The position numbers and the translations under genes were made by a program. Source: Rhodocyclaceae bacterium (GTDB taxonomy: Bacteria > Pseudomonadota > Gammaproteobacteria > Burkholderiales > Ga0077523). From it: a stretch of DNA of 64,000 nucleotides. The stretch spans positions 248,001 through 312,000 of the forward strand of contig JADCHQ010000006.1 in the NCBI GenBank assembly GCA_020248405.1, given 5' to 3'. Positions 37,233-47,119 of this stretch are shown piece after piece (positions within the stretch are counted from its first letter, which is position 1; each line of letters starts with the position of its first letter). The notes under the pieces were generated by a model. That model made no database searches and was not told the origin of the DNA. It saw only the letters and a list, made by a program, of their open reading frames with translations.

Positions 37233-40210
37233 ATCACGGCACGGCGCCGGTGGGCCGCCAGCCGCCAGATCGCATCACCCTGGTGGCGGCGGGCCTGGTG
37301 GCGGCGCTGCTCTGCGCCAGCAGTGGAGAACTCGCCCTGCGCCTCGATGCCGCCAGCCAGGGCCACCCCATCATCTGGCCGCCGGCCGGCCTTTCACTGG
37401 CGGCCCTCGTAATGTTCGGCTGGCGGGTGCTGCCGGGTTGCCTGGCAGGGCTGGCGTTCGCCCACTGGTGGGTGGGCGCCACGACGGGTGCGCTGTTCGC
37501 CGCTGCAGCCACCGAAGCCGGCGGGTTGGCCGCCGCCTATGCCTTGCTGCTGCGCTTCGCCCCCGACTGCCGCCTCAACCGCCTGCGCGACGTGCTGGTG
37601 CTGAACGTGGGCGCCAGTGGCACCTGCGCCCTGGCGTGCTCGGCAAGCTTCTTCCTTGGAGTCCAAGGGCAATCCATGCCGGTACTCGGCGCCCTGAGTT
37701 GCAGCTTGGGCGTCATGGCCTTCACGCCGCTGGTGCTTGCGTGGCGGGGCGCCCCGCCGCGCGGCGCGACCGCGTGCGAGGCCTTGCTGGCCACCGTACC
37801 CGCAGCCCTCGCCGTGGTCGTGGCGTGGCTGGTATTCTCGGGATGGCTGGGCACGGCGATCGGCAGCCCCTCCGTGGCCTTCGTGGTGATCTCCTGCATG
37901 GTGTGGGCGGCCATCTCGGCGGGTCCTCGCCTGCTCACGGCGACGTTGCTGGTTTGCTTGGGCTTGTCGCTGTGGGGCTGGATACGCCGCTCGGGGCCGT
38001 TCGGCGGGGTGGAACCGCTGACCGGGGAACTGCTCACACAACTGTTCGCCATTGCCTGCCTCGTCACGGCCTTACTGATGCACGCCTTGGTGCAGCAGGC
38101 GCGCAACGGCGAGCGCCGTGCCCGCGCGGGGGAGCGGGCCGTGCAAGCGGCGCGGCGGCACCTGGATGCGGTGATCGATGCCATTCCCTCCCCGGTGCTG
38201 GTCAAGGACGACCAGTTGCGCTACGTGGCCATGAATGCCGAGTTCCAGGCCTTTGCCGGCCGCTCGTCCGCGGAGCTGCTGGGTTGCCGCGACACCGATG
38301 TGTTCCCGCCGGCGTTGGCCGGCGACCTGGCGGACAACGACCGCCGCGCACTGGCGGGCGAGCAGGTGGAGAACGAACGGCGGTTTTCGCGCCGCCCCGG
38401 CCACGAATGCTGGGTGCACGTGCGCGTACGCCCCCTCGACAGCCCCGACGGCCGCCGGCTTGTGATCTCCACGTTCAACGACATCACCAGCCTGAAGCTC
38501 GCCGAACGCCAACTGCGCTACAGCGAGCAGCGCTTCCGCGACTTCACCGAGTCGGCTGGCGAGTTCGCCTGGGAATGCGACGCCCAGGGCCACTACACCT
38601 TCCTGTCCCCGCGGGTGAGCCACTTGCTGCAGCGCGGGGCGGAGTCCATCGTGGGCCAGCATGTGAGCAAACTGGTGCCGCCGGGCGAATACGACCGTAT
38701 CCTGGAGTGGCTGAGCGCCAACAAGGCGTCCGACGGCTCCTTTCGTGATTTCGAGCACCGCATCGTGCGCGCCGATGGCGAGATGCTGTGGGTGAGCGTG
38801 AGCGCCGTGCGTGTTCGCGACGAGCACGGCCGGTTCGCTGGCTGGCGCGGCACTACGCGCGATATCACCGAGCGCAAGAGCACCGAGGAGCGCATCAGCC
38901 TGCTCGCCACCCGCGACGGCCTCACCGGCCTGCCCAACCGCGTACTCTTCAACGATCGTCTAGAACAGGCTTTCGTCAACGCGCGGCGCAAGGACGAATC
39001 GGTGGCGCTCATGTTCCTGGATCTCGATCGCTTCAAGCACGTCAACGACTCCCTTGGCCACCACGTGGGCGACCTGCTGCTCAAGGAAGCAGCCCAGCGC
39101 ATGCAGGCCTGCATCCGCAAGGGCGACACCCTTTCGCGGCTGGGCGGCGACGAATTCGTGGTCACGCTCGAAGGCCTGCAACACGCCGAGGCTGCCGCAC
39201 AGGTGGCCCAGAAAATCATCGCCGCGCTGGCACGCCCCATGGAACTGGGTGGACATACCATGACGAGTTCCTGCTCCATCGGCATTGCCATCTTCCCAGG
39301 CGATGCCGACGATCCGGCCACCCTGGTGCGCAACGCCGACACCGCCATGTACCACGCCAAGGAAAAAGGCCGGCGCAACTTCCAGTTCTTCTCCCCGGAA
39401 ATGACCCAGCGCGCCATGGAGCGCCACGAGCTCGAGAAATCGCTGCGGGTGGCGCTGGAGCGAGGCGAATTCGCGCTGCTGTGGCAGCCTCGTGCAGACA
39501 TCGCCACCGGGCGTCTCGCGGCGGTGGAGGCCCTGCTGCGCTGGCACCACCCCGAGAAGGGGCTGCTGCCGCCCGCGCGGTTTCTCGCCGTGGCCGAGGA
39601 GACCGGTCTGATCGTCGGCCTGGGACAATGGGTGCTCACCGAGGCCTGCGGCCAAATCCGGCGCTGGGCCGACAGCGGCTACCCGGTGCCGCCGGTGGCG
39701 GTTAACGTGGCGCCACGGCAGTTCGCCAACACACGGCAGTTGTTCCGTGCCGTCAACAGCGCGCTGGACAGCTCGGACCTGGACCCGCAGCAGCTAGAAC
39801 TCGAACTGACCGAACAGGCGCTGCTGCAAGACGCCGGCGAGAGCGTGGCCGCGCTGCGCCAGCTCTCCCGGGCAGGCCTGAGCCTCGCGGTGGACGACTT
39901 CGGCACGGGCTACTCATCGCTGTCGCTGCTCAAGCAGTTGCCCCTGCGCACCCTCAAGATCGACCGCTCCTTCGTGCGCAACATGGCCACCGACAAGGAC
40001 AGCGAAGCGATCGTGGCAACCATGATCACCATGGCTCACGGCCTGGGGCTGCGCGTGGTCGCCCAGGGCGTGGAGCAGATGGCACAGCTGGCGGCGCTCA
40101 AGCGCCTGGGCTGCGATGACTACCAGGGCTATCTGCTCTCCAAGCCGCTCACGACGCAGGAATTCGCGCTGCGCTACCTCGCGCCGGGCCACCTCAACTT
40201 CGGCGGCTGA
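37229..40210 (+). CDS. MASE1-PAS-PAS-GGDEF-EAL cyclic di-GMP protein
   Basis: A 993-residue inner-membrane signalling protein. Residues ~10-290 form a MASE1-type sensor with about eight hydrophobic segments. Two PAS domains follow (around 320-425 and 440-560). A GGDEF domain has the intact active site RLGGDEF (GGDEF 639-643), and an EAL domain has VEALLRW (EAL 767-769) and DDFGTGYSSL. Both activities could be functional. The TTG start overlaps the PulE-like gene's stop by 4 nt, so ATPase and c-di-GMP protein are made together. Confidence 0.92.
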   Translation: MNHGTAPVGRQPPDRITLVAAGLVAALLCASSGELALRLDAASQGHPIIWPPAGLSLAALVMFGWRVLPGCLAGLAFAHWWVGATTGALFAAAATEAGGLAAAYALLLRFAPDCRLNRLRDVLVLNVGASGTCALACSASFFLGVQGQSMPVLGALSCSLGVMAFTPLVLAWRGAPPRGATACEALLATVPAALAVVVAWLVFSGWLGTAIGSPSVAFVVISCMVWAAISAGPRLLTATLLVCLGLSLWGWIRRSGPFGGVEPLTGELLTQLFAIACLVTALLMHALVQQARNGERRARAGERAVQAARRHLDAVIDAIPSPVLVKDDQLRYVAMNAEFQAFAGRSSAELLGCRDTDVFPPALAGDLADNDRRALAGEQVENERRFSRRPGHECWVHVRVRPLDSPDGRRLVISTFNDITSLKLAERQLRYSEQRFRDFTESAGEFAWECDAQGHYTFLSPRVSHLLQRGAESIVGQHVSKLVPPGEYDRILEWLSANKASDGSFRDFEHRIVRADGEMLWVSVSAVRVRDEHGRFAGWRGTTRDITERKSTEERISLLATRDGLTGLPNRVLFNDRLEQAFVNARRKDESVALMFLDLDRFKHVNDSLGHHVGDLLLKEAAQRMQACIRKGDTLSRLGGDEFVVTLEGLQHAEAAAQVAQKIIAALARPMELGGHTMTSSCSIGIAIFPGDADDPATLVRNADTAMYHAKEKGRRNFQFFSPEMTQRAMERHELEKSLRVALERGEFALLWQPRADIATGRLAAVEALLRWHHPEKGLLPPARFLAVAEETGLIVGLGQWVLTEACGQIRRWADSGYPVPPVAVNVAPRQFANTRQLFRAVNSALDSSDLDPQQLELELTEQALLQDAGESVAALRQLSRAGLSLAVDDFGTGYSSLSLLKQLPLRTLKIDRSFVRNMATDKDSEAIVATMITMAHGLGLRVVAQGVEQMAQLAALKRLGCDDYQGYLLSKPLTTQEFALRYLAPGHLNFGG

Positions 40211-40225
40211 GTTGGTGTCGACGCG

Positions 40226-41404
40226 TCAGCGCACGAGTTCGCGCATGGCCCGGTCGAGCCCTTCGAGCGTGAGCGGGAACATGCGCCCGCCCATGATCGA
40301 GCGCAGCAGGCCCACGGAGTCGTAATAGCCCCAGCGGTCCTCGGGCTGGGGATTGATCCAGGCCGCCTTCTGGTAGACGTCCAGCAGGCGCTGCATCCAC
40401 GCGGCGCCCGGCTCCTCGTTGTGGTGCTCCACCGAGCCGCCCGGGTAGGAAATTTCGTACGGGCTCATGGTGGCATCGCCCACGAACACCAGCTTGTAGT
40501 CGGCCGGGTACTTGTGGATCACGTCCAGCACGGGGTGGCGCTCGCTGTTGCGGCGACGGTTGTCCTTCCAGACGGTCTCGTAGACGCAGTTGTGGAAGTA
40601 GAAGTGCTCCAGGTGCTTGAACTCGCTGCGGGCGGCGGAGAACAGCTCCTCGCACACCTTCACGTGGTCGTCCATGGAGCCGCCGATGTCCACGAACAGC
40701 AGCACCTTCACCGCGTTGTGCCGCTCGGGGACCATGCGGATGTCCAGCCAGCCGGCGTTGCGGGCCGTGGAGCGCACCGTGTCGTCCAGGTCCAGCTCCT
40801 CGGCCGCGCCCTCGCGGGCGAACTTGCGCAGGCGGCGCAGCGCCACCTTGATGTTGCGCGTGCCCAGCTCCAGCCGGTCGTCGAGGTTGCGGTACTGGCG
40901 CTCGTCCCACACCTTCACGGCGCGGCGGTTGCGCGAACCTTCCTGGCCGATGCGCACCCCCTCGGGGTTGAAGCCGTGGGCGCCGAAGGGCGAGGTGCCG
41001 GCGGTGCCGATCCACTTGCTGCCGCCCTGGTGGCGGCCCTTCTGCTCTTCCAGGCGCTGGCGCAGCGTCTCCATGAGCTTCTCCCAGCCCCCCAGGGCCT
41101 GGATGGCGGCCTTCTCTTCATCGGTGAGGTTGAGCTCGGCCTGGCGCCTGAGCCACTCGGCGGGGATCTGCGCCACCAGCGCGTCGGGGACCGACGCCAC
41201 GGCCTTGAAGTAGGCGGCGAACACGCGATCGAAGCGGTCGTAGTGGGCTTCGTTCTTCACCAGCACGGTACGCGCCAGGTAGTAGAAGTCCTCCACCCGG
41301 TACTGCGCCACGTTGGCCTCCAGCCCGTGCAGCAGGGCGAGCCACTCCTTCACGGAGACGGGAACGCCGCCGTCGCGCAGCTGGAAGAAGAAATCGGTGA
41401 GCAT
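40226..41404 (-). CDS. CoxE-like VWA domain protein
   Basis: A 392-residue protein of the CoxE/YeaQ-like VWA family. The MIDAS motif is the D-x-G-x-S variant in FVDIGGSMDD, and later segments (KLVFVGDATMSPYEI, GGSVEHHNEEPG) are typical. VWA proteins of this group work with MoxR ATPases as metal-dependent chaperones; CoxD/CoxE are needed for maturation of molybdenum hydroxylases. The start at 41404 matches the family (MLTDFFFQLRDGGVP). It is 7 bp after the MoxR gene, forming a MoxR-VWA pair. Confidence 0.87.
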   Translation of the reverse strand: MLTDFFFQLRDGGVPVSVKEWLALLHGLEANVAQYRVEDFYYLARTVLVKNEAHYDRFDRVFAAYFKAVASVPDALVAQIPAEWLRRQAELNLTDEEKAAIQALGGWEKLMETLRQRLEEQKGRHQGGSKWIGTAGTSPFGAHGFNPEGVRIGQEGSRNRRAVKVWDERQYRNLDDRLELGTRNIKVALRRLRKFAREGAAEELDLDDTVRSTARNAGWLDIRMVPERHNAVKVLLFVDIGGSMDDHVKVCEELFSAARSEFKHLEHFYFHNCVYETVWKDNRRRNSERHPVLDVIHKYPADYKLVFVGDATMSPYEISYPGGSVEHHNEEPGAAWMQRLLDVYQKAAWINPQPEDRWGYYDSVGLLRSIMGGRMFPLTLEGLDRAMRELVR

Positions 41405-41411
41405 GGCGCCG

Positions 41412-42257
41412 CTAGCCGCGGCCGCGCCGCGACAGAAACACCAGTCGCTCGAACAGGTGCACATCCTGTTCGTTCTTGAGCAGCGCACCGTGCAGCGGCG
41501 GGATGATCTTGCCGCTGTCCTGGCTCGCCAGGGCCTCGGGGGGGATGTCCTCGGCCACCAGCAGCTTGAGCCAGTCGAGCAGCTCCGAGGTGGAGGGTTT
41601 CTTCTTCAGGCCCGGCACCTCGCGGATCTCGAAGAAGGCATTCAGCGCAGAAGCCAGCAGGGTTTTCTTGATGCCAGGGTAGTGCACCTCCACGATCCGC
41701 TCCATGGTGTCGCGGTCCGGGAAGCGGATGTAGTGAAAGAAGCAGCGCCGCAGGAAGGCGTCGGGCAGCTCCTTTTCGTTGTTGCTGGTGATGATGATGG
41801 CCGGGCGGTGCCGCGCCTTCACCAGCGTCTGCGTTTCGTAGACGTGGAACTCCATGCGGTCGAGCTCGCGCAGCAGATCGTTGGGAAACTCGATGTCGGC
41901 CTTGTCCACCTCGTCGATGAGCAGCACCGCTGGCTGCTCGCTGTTGAAGGCGTCCCACACGGGGCCACGTTTTATGTAGTTGGCGATGTCGTGCACGCGC
42001 GGATCGCCAAGCTGGGAATCGCGCAGCCGCGACACGGCGTCATACTCGTACAGGCCCTGCTGGGCCTTGGAGGTGGACTTCACGTGCCACTGCAGCAGCG
42101 GACGGCCCAGGGCCTTGGCCACCTCCAGCGCGAGCATGGTCTTGCCGGTACCCGGCTCGCCCTTCACCAGCAGCGGGCGTTCGAGGGTGACGGCGGCGTT
42201 GACAGCCACGCGCAGGTCGTCGGTGGCCACGTAGGCATCGGTTCCGGTGAATCTCAT
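41412..42257 (-). CDS. MoxR family AAA+ ATPase
   Basis: A 281-residue AAA+ protein. The Walker A is KGEPGTGKTM, the Walker B is VLLIDEVDKAD, and sensor residues appear in ITSNNEKELPDAFLRRC. MoxR proteins assemble or activate protein complexes together with VWA partners. The start at 42257 (MRFTGTDAYVATD) agrees with the family; the frame is open further upstream. It is followed by the CoxE-like gene and is divergent to the hyi-like gene. Confidence 0.9.
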   Translation of the reverse strand: MRFTGTDAYVATDDLRVAVNAAVTLERPLLVKGEPGTGKTMLALEVAKALGRPLLQWHVKSTSKAQQGLYEYDAVSRLRDSQLGDPRVHDIANYIKRGPVWDAFNSEQPAVLLIDEVDKADIEFPNDLLRELDRMEFHVYETQTLVKARHRPAIIITSNNEKELPDAFLRRCFFHYIRFPDRDTMERIVEVHYPGIKKTLLASALNAFFEIREVPGLKKKPSTSELLDWLKLLVAEDIPPEALASQDSGKIIPPLHGALLKNEQDVHLFERLVFLSRRGRG

Positions 42258-42345
42258 GGATGGTCTCGGGGGAAGGGGCTGCCGGCAGGCACGCGAAGCC
42301 ACCCATGGTGCAGCGCGAATCCCGGGAGCGTCAAACAGGGCTGCC

Positions 42346-42351
42346 TATAAT
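42346..42351 (+). promoter_or_regulatory. Candidate -10 box TATAAT
   Basis: A perfect TATAAT lies 59 bp upstream of the hydroxypyruvate isomerase-like ATG. No good -35 hexamer lies 16-18 bp before it. It would drive the rightward unit starting with the hyi-like gene. Confidence 0.45.
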
Positions 42352-42409
42352 CGCGCGGTGCGGCCGGAACCCTCGCAGATCCCGCCGCTACAGGGAGATC
42401 CTCGCAACC

Positions 42410-43186
42410 ATGCCGCGCTTCAACGCCAACCTCTCGATGCTGTTCACCGAGCTGCCCTTCCTGGAGCGCTTCGGCGCGGCGTCGCGGGCGGGGTTCAGGG
42501 GGGTGGAGTTCCTGTTCCCCTACGACCATCCCGCGGAGCAGATCCGCGAGCAGCTCGACCGCCACCGGCTGGAGATGGTGCTGTTCAACACCCCGCCGGG
42601 CCACTGGACCGAAGGAGATCGCGGCCTGGCCTGCAACCCGTCACGGCACGCCGAGTTCGAGGAGACCTTCGAGCGCGCCCTGGAATATGCCGCGGTGCTG
42701 GGCGCGAAGCGCTTGCACGTGATGGCGGGCCTGCGGCCGCGCGGCGTGAACGACGCCGCCATGCGCGCCGCGTTCATCCGCAACCTGCGCCACGCAGGCG
42801 CCAGGGCCGCGACCCAGGGCATCACCATCCTCATCGAGGCCATCAACGACCGCGACATTCCGGGCTTCTACCTCAACACCTCCGCCCAGGCCTTCGACCT
42901 GATGCACTACGCCGCGGTGCCCAACCTCGCCTTCCAGTACGACATTTATCACATGCAGATCATGGAGGGCGACCTGGCGCCCACCATAGAGGCCAACCTG
43001 CCGCGCATCGGTCACATGCAGCTGGCCGACACGCCCGGGCGCCACGAACCCGGCACCGGCGAGATCCACTATCCCTTCCTCTTCGCCCACCTCGACCGCA
43101 TCGGCTACGCCGGCTGGATCGGCTGCGAGTACCGTCCGGCGGAGGGCACGGAGGCCGGACTGGGCTGGCTCCGCCCCTGGCTATGA
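42410..43186 (+). CDS. hyi: Hydroxypyruvate isomerase-like TIM-barrel protein
   Basis: A 258-residue xylose isomerase-like TIM-barrel protein that matches hydroxypyruvate isomerase: FNANLSMLFTELPFLERF at the N-terminus, IEAINDRDIPGFYLN with the first metal Glu, and IGCEYRPA with the last metal Glu. It would interconvert hydroxypyruvate and tartronate semialdehyde in glyoxylate metabolism. It is divergent to the MoxR-CoxE pair. No glyoxylate carboligase is nearby, so an alternative sugar isomerase role is possible. Confidence 0.85.
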   Translation: MPRFNANLSMLFTELPFLERFGAASRAGFRGVEFLFPYDHPAEQIREQLDRHRLEMVLFNTPPGHWTEGDRGLACNPSRHAEFEETFERALEYAAVLGAKRLHVMAGLRPRGVNDAAMRAAFIRNLRHAGARAATQGITILIEAINDRDIPGFYLNTSAQAFDLMHYAAVPNLAFQYDIYHMQIMEGDLAPTIEANLPRIGHMQLADTPGRHEPGTGEIHYPFLFAHLDRIGYAGWIGCEYRPAEGTEAGLGWLRPWL

Positions 43187-43211
43187 CCACGCCGGGCCGC
43201 CGCGAGCGCCC

Positions 43212-44144
43212 ATGCCCGGCGCGCGCGCGGCGCGCGCAGACGCCGTGAGGGGCCCAGCCACGCCGCCGCGCGGCCTGGTCTACGCCGTGCTCGCGGCGGC
43301 GGTGGTGGTGGTGTCCACCGCCTCGATCCTGATCCGCTACGCGCAGGCCGAGGGCGTGCCGTCGCTCACCATCGCGGCGCTGCGGCTGGCCATCGCCGTG
43401 GCGCTGCTCACGCCGCTCGCCCTGCCGGGCCTGCGCCGCGAACTACCCGGCCTGTCGCGCCGCGACCTCGCCCTGGCCGCAGCCTCGGGCGCCGTGCTGG
43501 CGCTGCACTTCGCCGCGTGGATCACCTCCCTTGAGCACACCAGCGTGGCCAGCAGCGCGGCCCTGGTGACCACCAATCCCGTGTGGGTGGGCATCGCCTC
43601 GTGGCTGGTGCTGCGCGAGCGGATCCGGCCGGTGGTGGCCGCCGGCATCGTGCTCGGCCTGGCGGGTAGCGGCCTGATCCTGGCAAGCGCGCCCGCCGAG
43701 GGCGCCGCGGCCCCGCGCCCGCTGCTGGGCAACGCGCTGGCGCTGTGCGGTGCGCTGGCGGCCTCGGCCTACCTGCTCATCGGACGGGGGCTGCGGGCCC
43801 GGCTGTCGTTGCTTTCCTACGTGTGGATCGCCTACGGCATGGCCGCGCTGCTGCTGTTGTGCGCCGCAGCGGTTTCGGGTGCGTTCGCGGCCCCCCTGTC
43901 ACCCATCGCGGTAGCGCTGCTGGTGGCACTGGCCGCGGGGCCCCAGCTGCTCGGTCACACCGGCGTCAACTGGGCCGTGCGCCACGTGCCCGCCACTGTA
44001 GTGGCGCTGGCCATCCTCGGCGAGCCGCTGAGCGCGGCAGCGCTGGCGTGGCTGCTGTTCGGCGAGGGTTTCGGCGCGCTGCAACTGGCCGGATTCGGCG
44101 TGCTGCTGTGCGGCATTTTTCTCGCGGCGCGGGCCACGGACTAG
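43212..44144 (+). CDS. EamA/DMT family transporter
   Basis: A 310-residue membrane protein with two EamA repeats and about ten hydrophobic segments. The first repeat begins with GLVYAVLAAAVVVVSTASILIRYA and the second near LLGNALALCGALAASAYLLIGRG. The N-terminus is unusually long and Ala/Arg-rich, so the true start may be further in. It follows the hyi-like gene by 25 bp and is probably cotranscribed. The substrate is unknown. Confidence 0.82.
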   Translation: MPGARAARADAVRGPATPPRGLVYAVLAAAVVVVSTASILIRYAQAEGVPSLTIAALRLAIAVALLTPLALPGLRRELPGLSRRDLALAAASGAVLALHFAAWITSLEHTSVASSAALVTTNPVWVGIASWLVLRERIRPVVAAGIVLGLAGSGLILASAPAEGAAAPRPLLGNALALCGALAASAYLLIGRGLRARLSLLSYVWIAYGMAALLLLCAAAVSGAFAAPLSPIAVALLVALAAGPQLLGHTGVNWAVRHVPATVVALAILGEPLSAAALAWLLFGEGFGALQLAGFGVLLCGIFLAARATD

Positions 44145-44316
44145 GGGCGCCGCGCACCGGCGTGCGGTGGCGATGCATCAGTACCACCAAAAACGCCCAG
44201 TGCCGTGCTAGCGTCGCGACTCGTTTGCCATCGGCCACTGGCGGCAACGCACGGCAGCGGCGAACGGGAAGTCCCAGCCAACGCAGCACCGGACTCCAAA
44301 GGGAGGAAGACAAGCA

Positions 44317-44766
44317 ATGAAGCTCAAGGTAAACAATCAGGAGCGCAACTTCTCGGGCGACCCCCAGATGCCGCTCATGTGGTACCTGCGCGACGAACTG
44401 GGCCTCACGGGCACCAAGTTCGGCTGTGGCGTGGGCCTGTGCGGCGCTTGCACCGTGCACGTGGACGGCAGAGCTGCCCGCGCCTGTGCAACGCCCATGC
44501 AATCCCTCGACGGCAAGGCCATCACCACCATCGAGGGACTGCACCCGCAGGGCAACCACCCGGTGCAGAAGGCCTGGCGCGACGCCAACGTGCCGCAATG
44601 CGGCTACTGCCAGCCTGGCCAGATCATGCAGGCCGCCGCGCTGCTCAACGAGAACAAGCGTCCCAACGACGAGCAGATCCTCAGCGCCATGTCCGGGAAC
44701 ATCTGCCGGTGCGGCTGCTACCAGCGCATCTTCTCGGCCGTGAAGGCCGCCGCGAAGGAGGCCTGA
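44317..44766 (+). CDS. [2Fe-2S] subunit of a molybdenum hydroxylase (IorA-like)
   Basis: A 149-residue ferredoxin-type subunit. The plant-type [2Fe-2S] Cys are in [16 protein letters not shown] plus a fourth in ARACATP (Cys 37, 42, 45, 57). The second cluster uses CGYCQPG (95, 98) and CRCGC (130, 132). This is the layout of isoquinoline 1-oxidoreductase alpha and related QoR-type two-subunit hydroxylases. It passes electrons from the molybdenum subunit encoded just downstream (2-bp gap). An AGGAGG-like site precedes the ATG. Confidence 0.88.
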   Translation: MKLKVNNQERNFSGDPQMPLMWYLRDELGLTGTKFGCGVGLCGACTVHVDGRAARACATPMQSLDGKAITTIEGLHPQGNHPVQKAWRDANVPQCGYCQPGQIMQAAALLNENKRPNDEQILSAMSGNICRCGCYQRIFSAVKAAAKEA

Positions 44767-44767
44767 C

Positions 44768-47098
44768 ATGAACGCCAACATGCGCAACATCCACAAGCGC
44801 CTGCTTCTCGAAAACGTAAGCCGCCGCGACATGCTCAAGGGCGTGTTCGCCGCCGGCGGACTGGTGCTCGCCGCCCAGGTGTTCCCGCGCGGCGCGCTTG
44901 CCGACGGAGGCTCGGTCAACGCCTACAAGACTGGCGCCGACGGCATGCCCGGCGGCACGGTCTGGGATCCGCACGTGTACGTGTCCATCGCCCCGGACGG
45001 CACCGTCACCATCGTCACCCATCGCTCCGAGATGGGCACGGGCTCGCGCACCAGCCTGCCCATGATCGTGGCCGACGAGATGGAAGCCGACTGGTCGAAG
45101 GTGAAGATCGTTCAGGCGCCCGGTGACGAGCAGAAGTACGGCAACCAGGACACCGACGGCTCGCGCTCCATCCGTCACTTCATCCAGCCCATGCGCGCCT
45201 GCGGCGCCGCCGCCCGCAAGATGCTCGAAACCGCTGCCGCCGCGCGCTGGGGGTGCTCCGACATGGAAGTGCGCGCCGACATGCACAAGGTGGTGCACGT
45301 TCCCACCGGGCGCTCGCTGGGCTACGGCGAACTGGCCGCCGACGCAGCCGCGCTCAAGACCCCGCGCGCCAACACCCTGGAGTTGAAGGATCCGTCCAAG
45401 TTCCGCTACATCGGCAAGGGCAAGGTGCAGATCACCGACCTGCGCGACATAACCACCGGCCACGCAAACTACGCGCAGGACGTGCGCGTGGACGGCATGA
45501 AGTACGCCGTGGTGGCACGCCCCACCGTCCTCGGTGGCAAGGCCGTCAAGTGGGACGAGGCGGCGGCCATGAAGGTGCCGGGCGTGGTGAAGGTGGTGGC
45601 CATTTCGGGCACGCCCATGCCGGCCAAGTTCATGCCGCTGGGCGGCGTGGCGGTGGTGGCCGACAGCACATGGGCAGCGCTGAAGGGACGCGATGCCCTC
45701 AAGGTGCAGTGGGACGACGGCCCCAACGCGGACTACGACTCGGGCACCTACCGCCAGGCCATGGCCGCTTCGGCGCGCAAGCCCGGCAAGGTGGAGCGCA
45801 ACGAAGGCAATGTGGATGCGGCGCTGGCCGGCGCAGCCAAGGTGATCGAGCGCGAGTACTACATCCCGCACGGCCACCACGCCACCATGGAGCCCCCCGC
45901 GGCGGTCGCCCGGGTGGCAGGCGGCAAGGCCGAGGTCTGGGCCTGCGTGCAGAGCCCTGGCGGCACCCGCGGCGACGTGGCAGGCGTTCTCGGCATGAAG
46001 GAGGAAGACGTCACGGTGAACGTCACTCTGCTGGGCGGCGGCTTTGGCCGCAAGTCCAAGTGCGACTTCGCCCTCGAGGCGGCCATGCTGTCCAAGGCCA
46101 TGGGTGGCACGCCCGTGAAGGTGGTCTGGACCCGCGAGGACGACATCCGCCACGGCTTCTACCACTCGGTGTCCTACCAGCACGTCACGGCCGGCCTGGA
46201 CGCCTCCAACAAGGTGGTGGCCTGGCGGCATCGCAGCGTCTCGCCCTCGCTGATGGCCAACTTCATGCCCGATCCGAAGCGCGAGAGCTCCCTCGAGCTC
46301 GGCCTGGGCCTGATCGACACGCCCTTCAACGTGCCCAACCTGCGGCTGGAGACGGGCGAGGCGGTGGCCAAGACGCGCATCGGCTGGTTCCGCTCGGTGA
46401 ACAACATCCCCCACGCCTTCGCCATGCAGTCCATGGTGGCGGAGCTGGCTGCCGAGCTGGGGCGCGACCAGAAGGACTTCCTGCTCGAAATGATCGGGCC
46501 GGCGCGCATCGTCGATCCCCGCGGCACCGTCTCCAGCGAGCTGTGGAACTACGGCGACCCCTGGGAAACCTATCCTATCGACACCGGGCGCCTGCGTGCC
46601 GTGGTGGAACGGGCTGCCAAGGAAGCCGGCTGGGGCAAGAAGCTGCCCCCGGGCGAGGGGCTGGGCATCGCATGCCAGCGCAGCTTCCTCACCTACGTGG
46701 CCTCCGTGGTGCACGTGAAGGTGGACAAGGACGGCAACGTCTCGGTGCCTCGCGTGGATACCGCCATCGACTGCGGTTTCTGCGTCAACCCCGAGCGCGT
46801 GGCCTCGCAGATGGAGGGTGCCGCGGTGATGGGCCTGTCCATCGCCAAGTACACCAACATCACCTTCAAGAACGGTCGCGTGGAGCAGAACAACTTCCAC
46901 GACTACCCGGTGCTGCGCATCGGTGAAGGCGGCATGGACGTGCGTACGCACATCATGCCTGCCGGCATCGACAAGCCCTCCTCGGGTGTGGGTGAACCGG
47001 GCGTGCCGCCCTTCGCCCCGGCGTTCTTCAATGCGCTCCACGCCGCCACCGGCAAGCGCATCCGCAACCTGCCGCTGGGCAATCAGCTCACTGCCTGA
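44768..47098 (+). CDS. Molybdopterin-binding aldehyde/isoquinoline oxidoreductase (IorB-like), Tat exported
   Basis: A 776-residue large subunit of the xanthine-oxidase family, single-gene type with an N-terminal Tat-like signal (SRRDMLKG, residues 18-25) and a hydrophobic stretch. It has the family glycine-rich loop GGGFGRKS, QSMVAELAAEL, and a late GVGEPGVPP with the catalytic Glu. It binds the molybdenum cofactor, probably the MCD form, and oxidises an aldehyde or N-heterocycle in the periplasm or facing it. It is coupled to the [2Fe-2S] gene, and a strong terminator follows at 47120-47149. Neighbouring MoxR-CoxE could assist its maturation. Confidence 0.88.
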   Translation: MNANMRNIHKRLLLENVSRRDMLKGVFAAGGLVLAAQVFPRGALADGGSVNAYKTGADGMPGGTVWDPHVYVSIAPDGTVTIVTHRSEMGTGSRTSLPMIVADEMEADWSKVKIVQAPGDEQKYGNQDTDGSRSIRHFIQPMRACGAAARKMLETAAAARWGCSDMEVRADMHKVVHVPTGRSLGYGELAADAAALKTPRANTLELKDPSKFRYIGKGKVQITDLRDITTGHANYAQDVRVDGMKYAVVARPTVLGGKAVKWDEAAAMKVPGVVKVVAISGTPMPAKFMPLGGVAVVADSTWAALKGRDALKVQWDDGPNADYDSGTYRQAMAASARKPGKVERNEGNVDAALAGAAKVIEREYYIPHGHHATMEPPAAVARVAGGKAEVWACVQSPGGTRGDVAGVLGMKEEDVTVNVTLLGGGFGRKSKCDFALEAAMLSKAMGGTPVKVVWTREDDIRHGFYHSVSYQHVTAGLDASNKVVAWRHRSVSPSLMANFMPDPKRESSLELGLGLIDTPFNVPNLRLETGEAVAKTRIGWFRSVNNIPHAFAMQSMVAELAAELGRDQKDFLLEMIGPARIVDPRGTVSSELWNYGDPWETYPIDTGRLRAVVERAAKEAGWGKKLPPGEGLGIACQRSFLTYVASVVHVKVDKDGNVSVPRVDTAIDCGFCVNPERVASQMEGAAVMGLSIAKYTNITFKNGRVEQNNFHDYPVLRIGEGGMDVRTHIMPAGIDKPSSGVGEPGVPPFAPAFFNALHAATGKRIRNLPLGNQLTA

Positions 47099-47119
47099 TC
47101 CGGCGAGAAGCGCTCTTGA

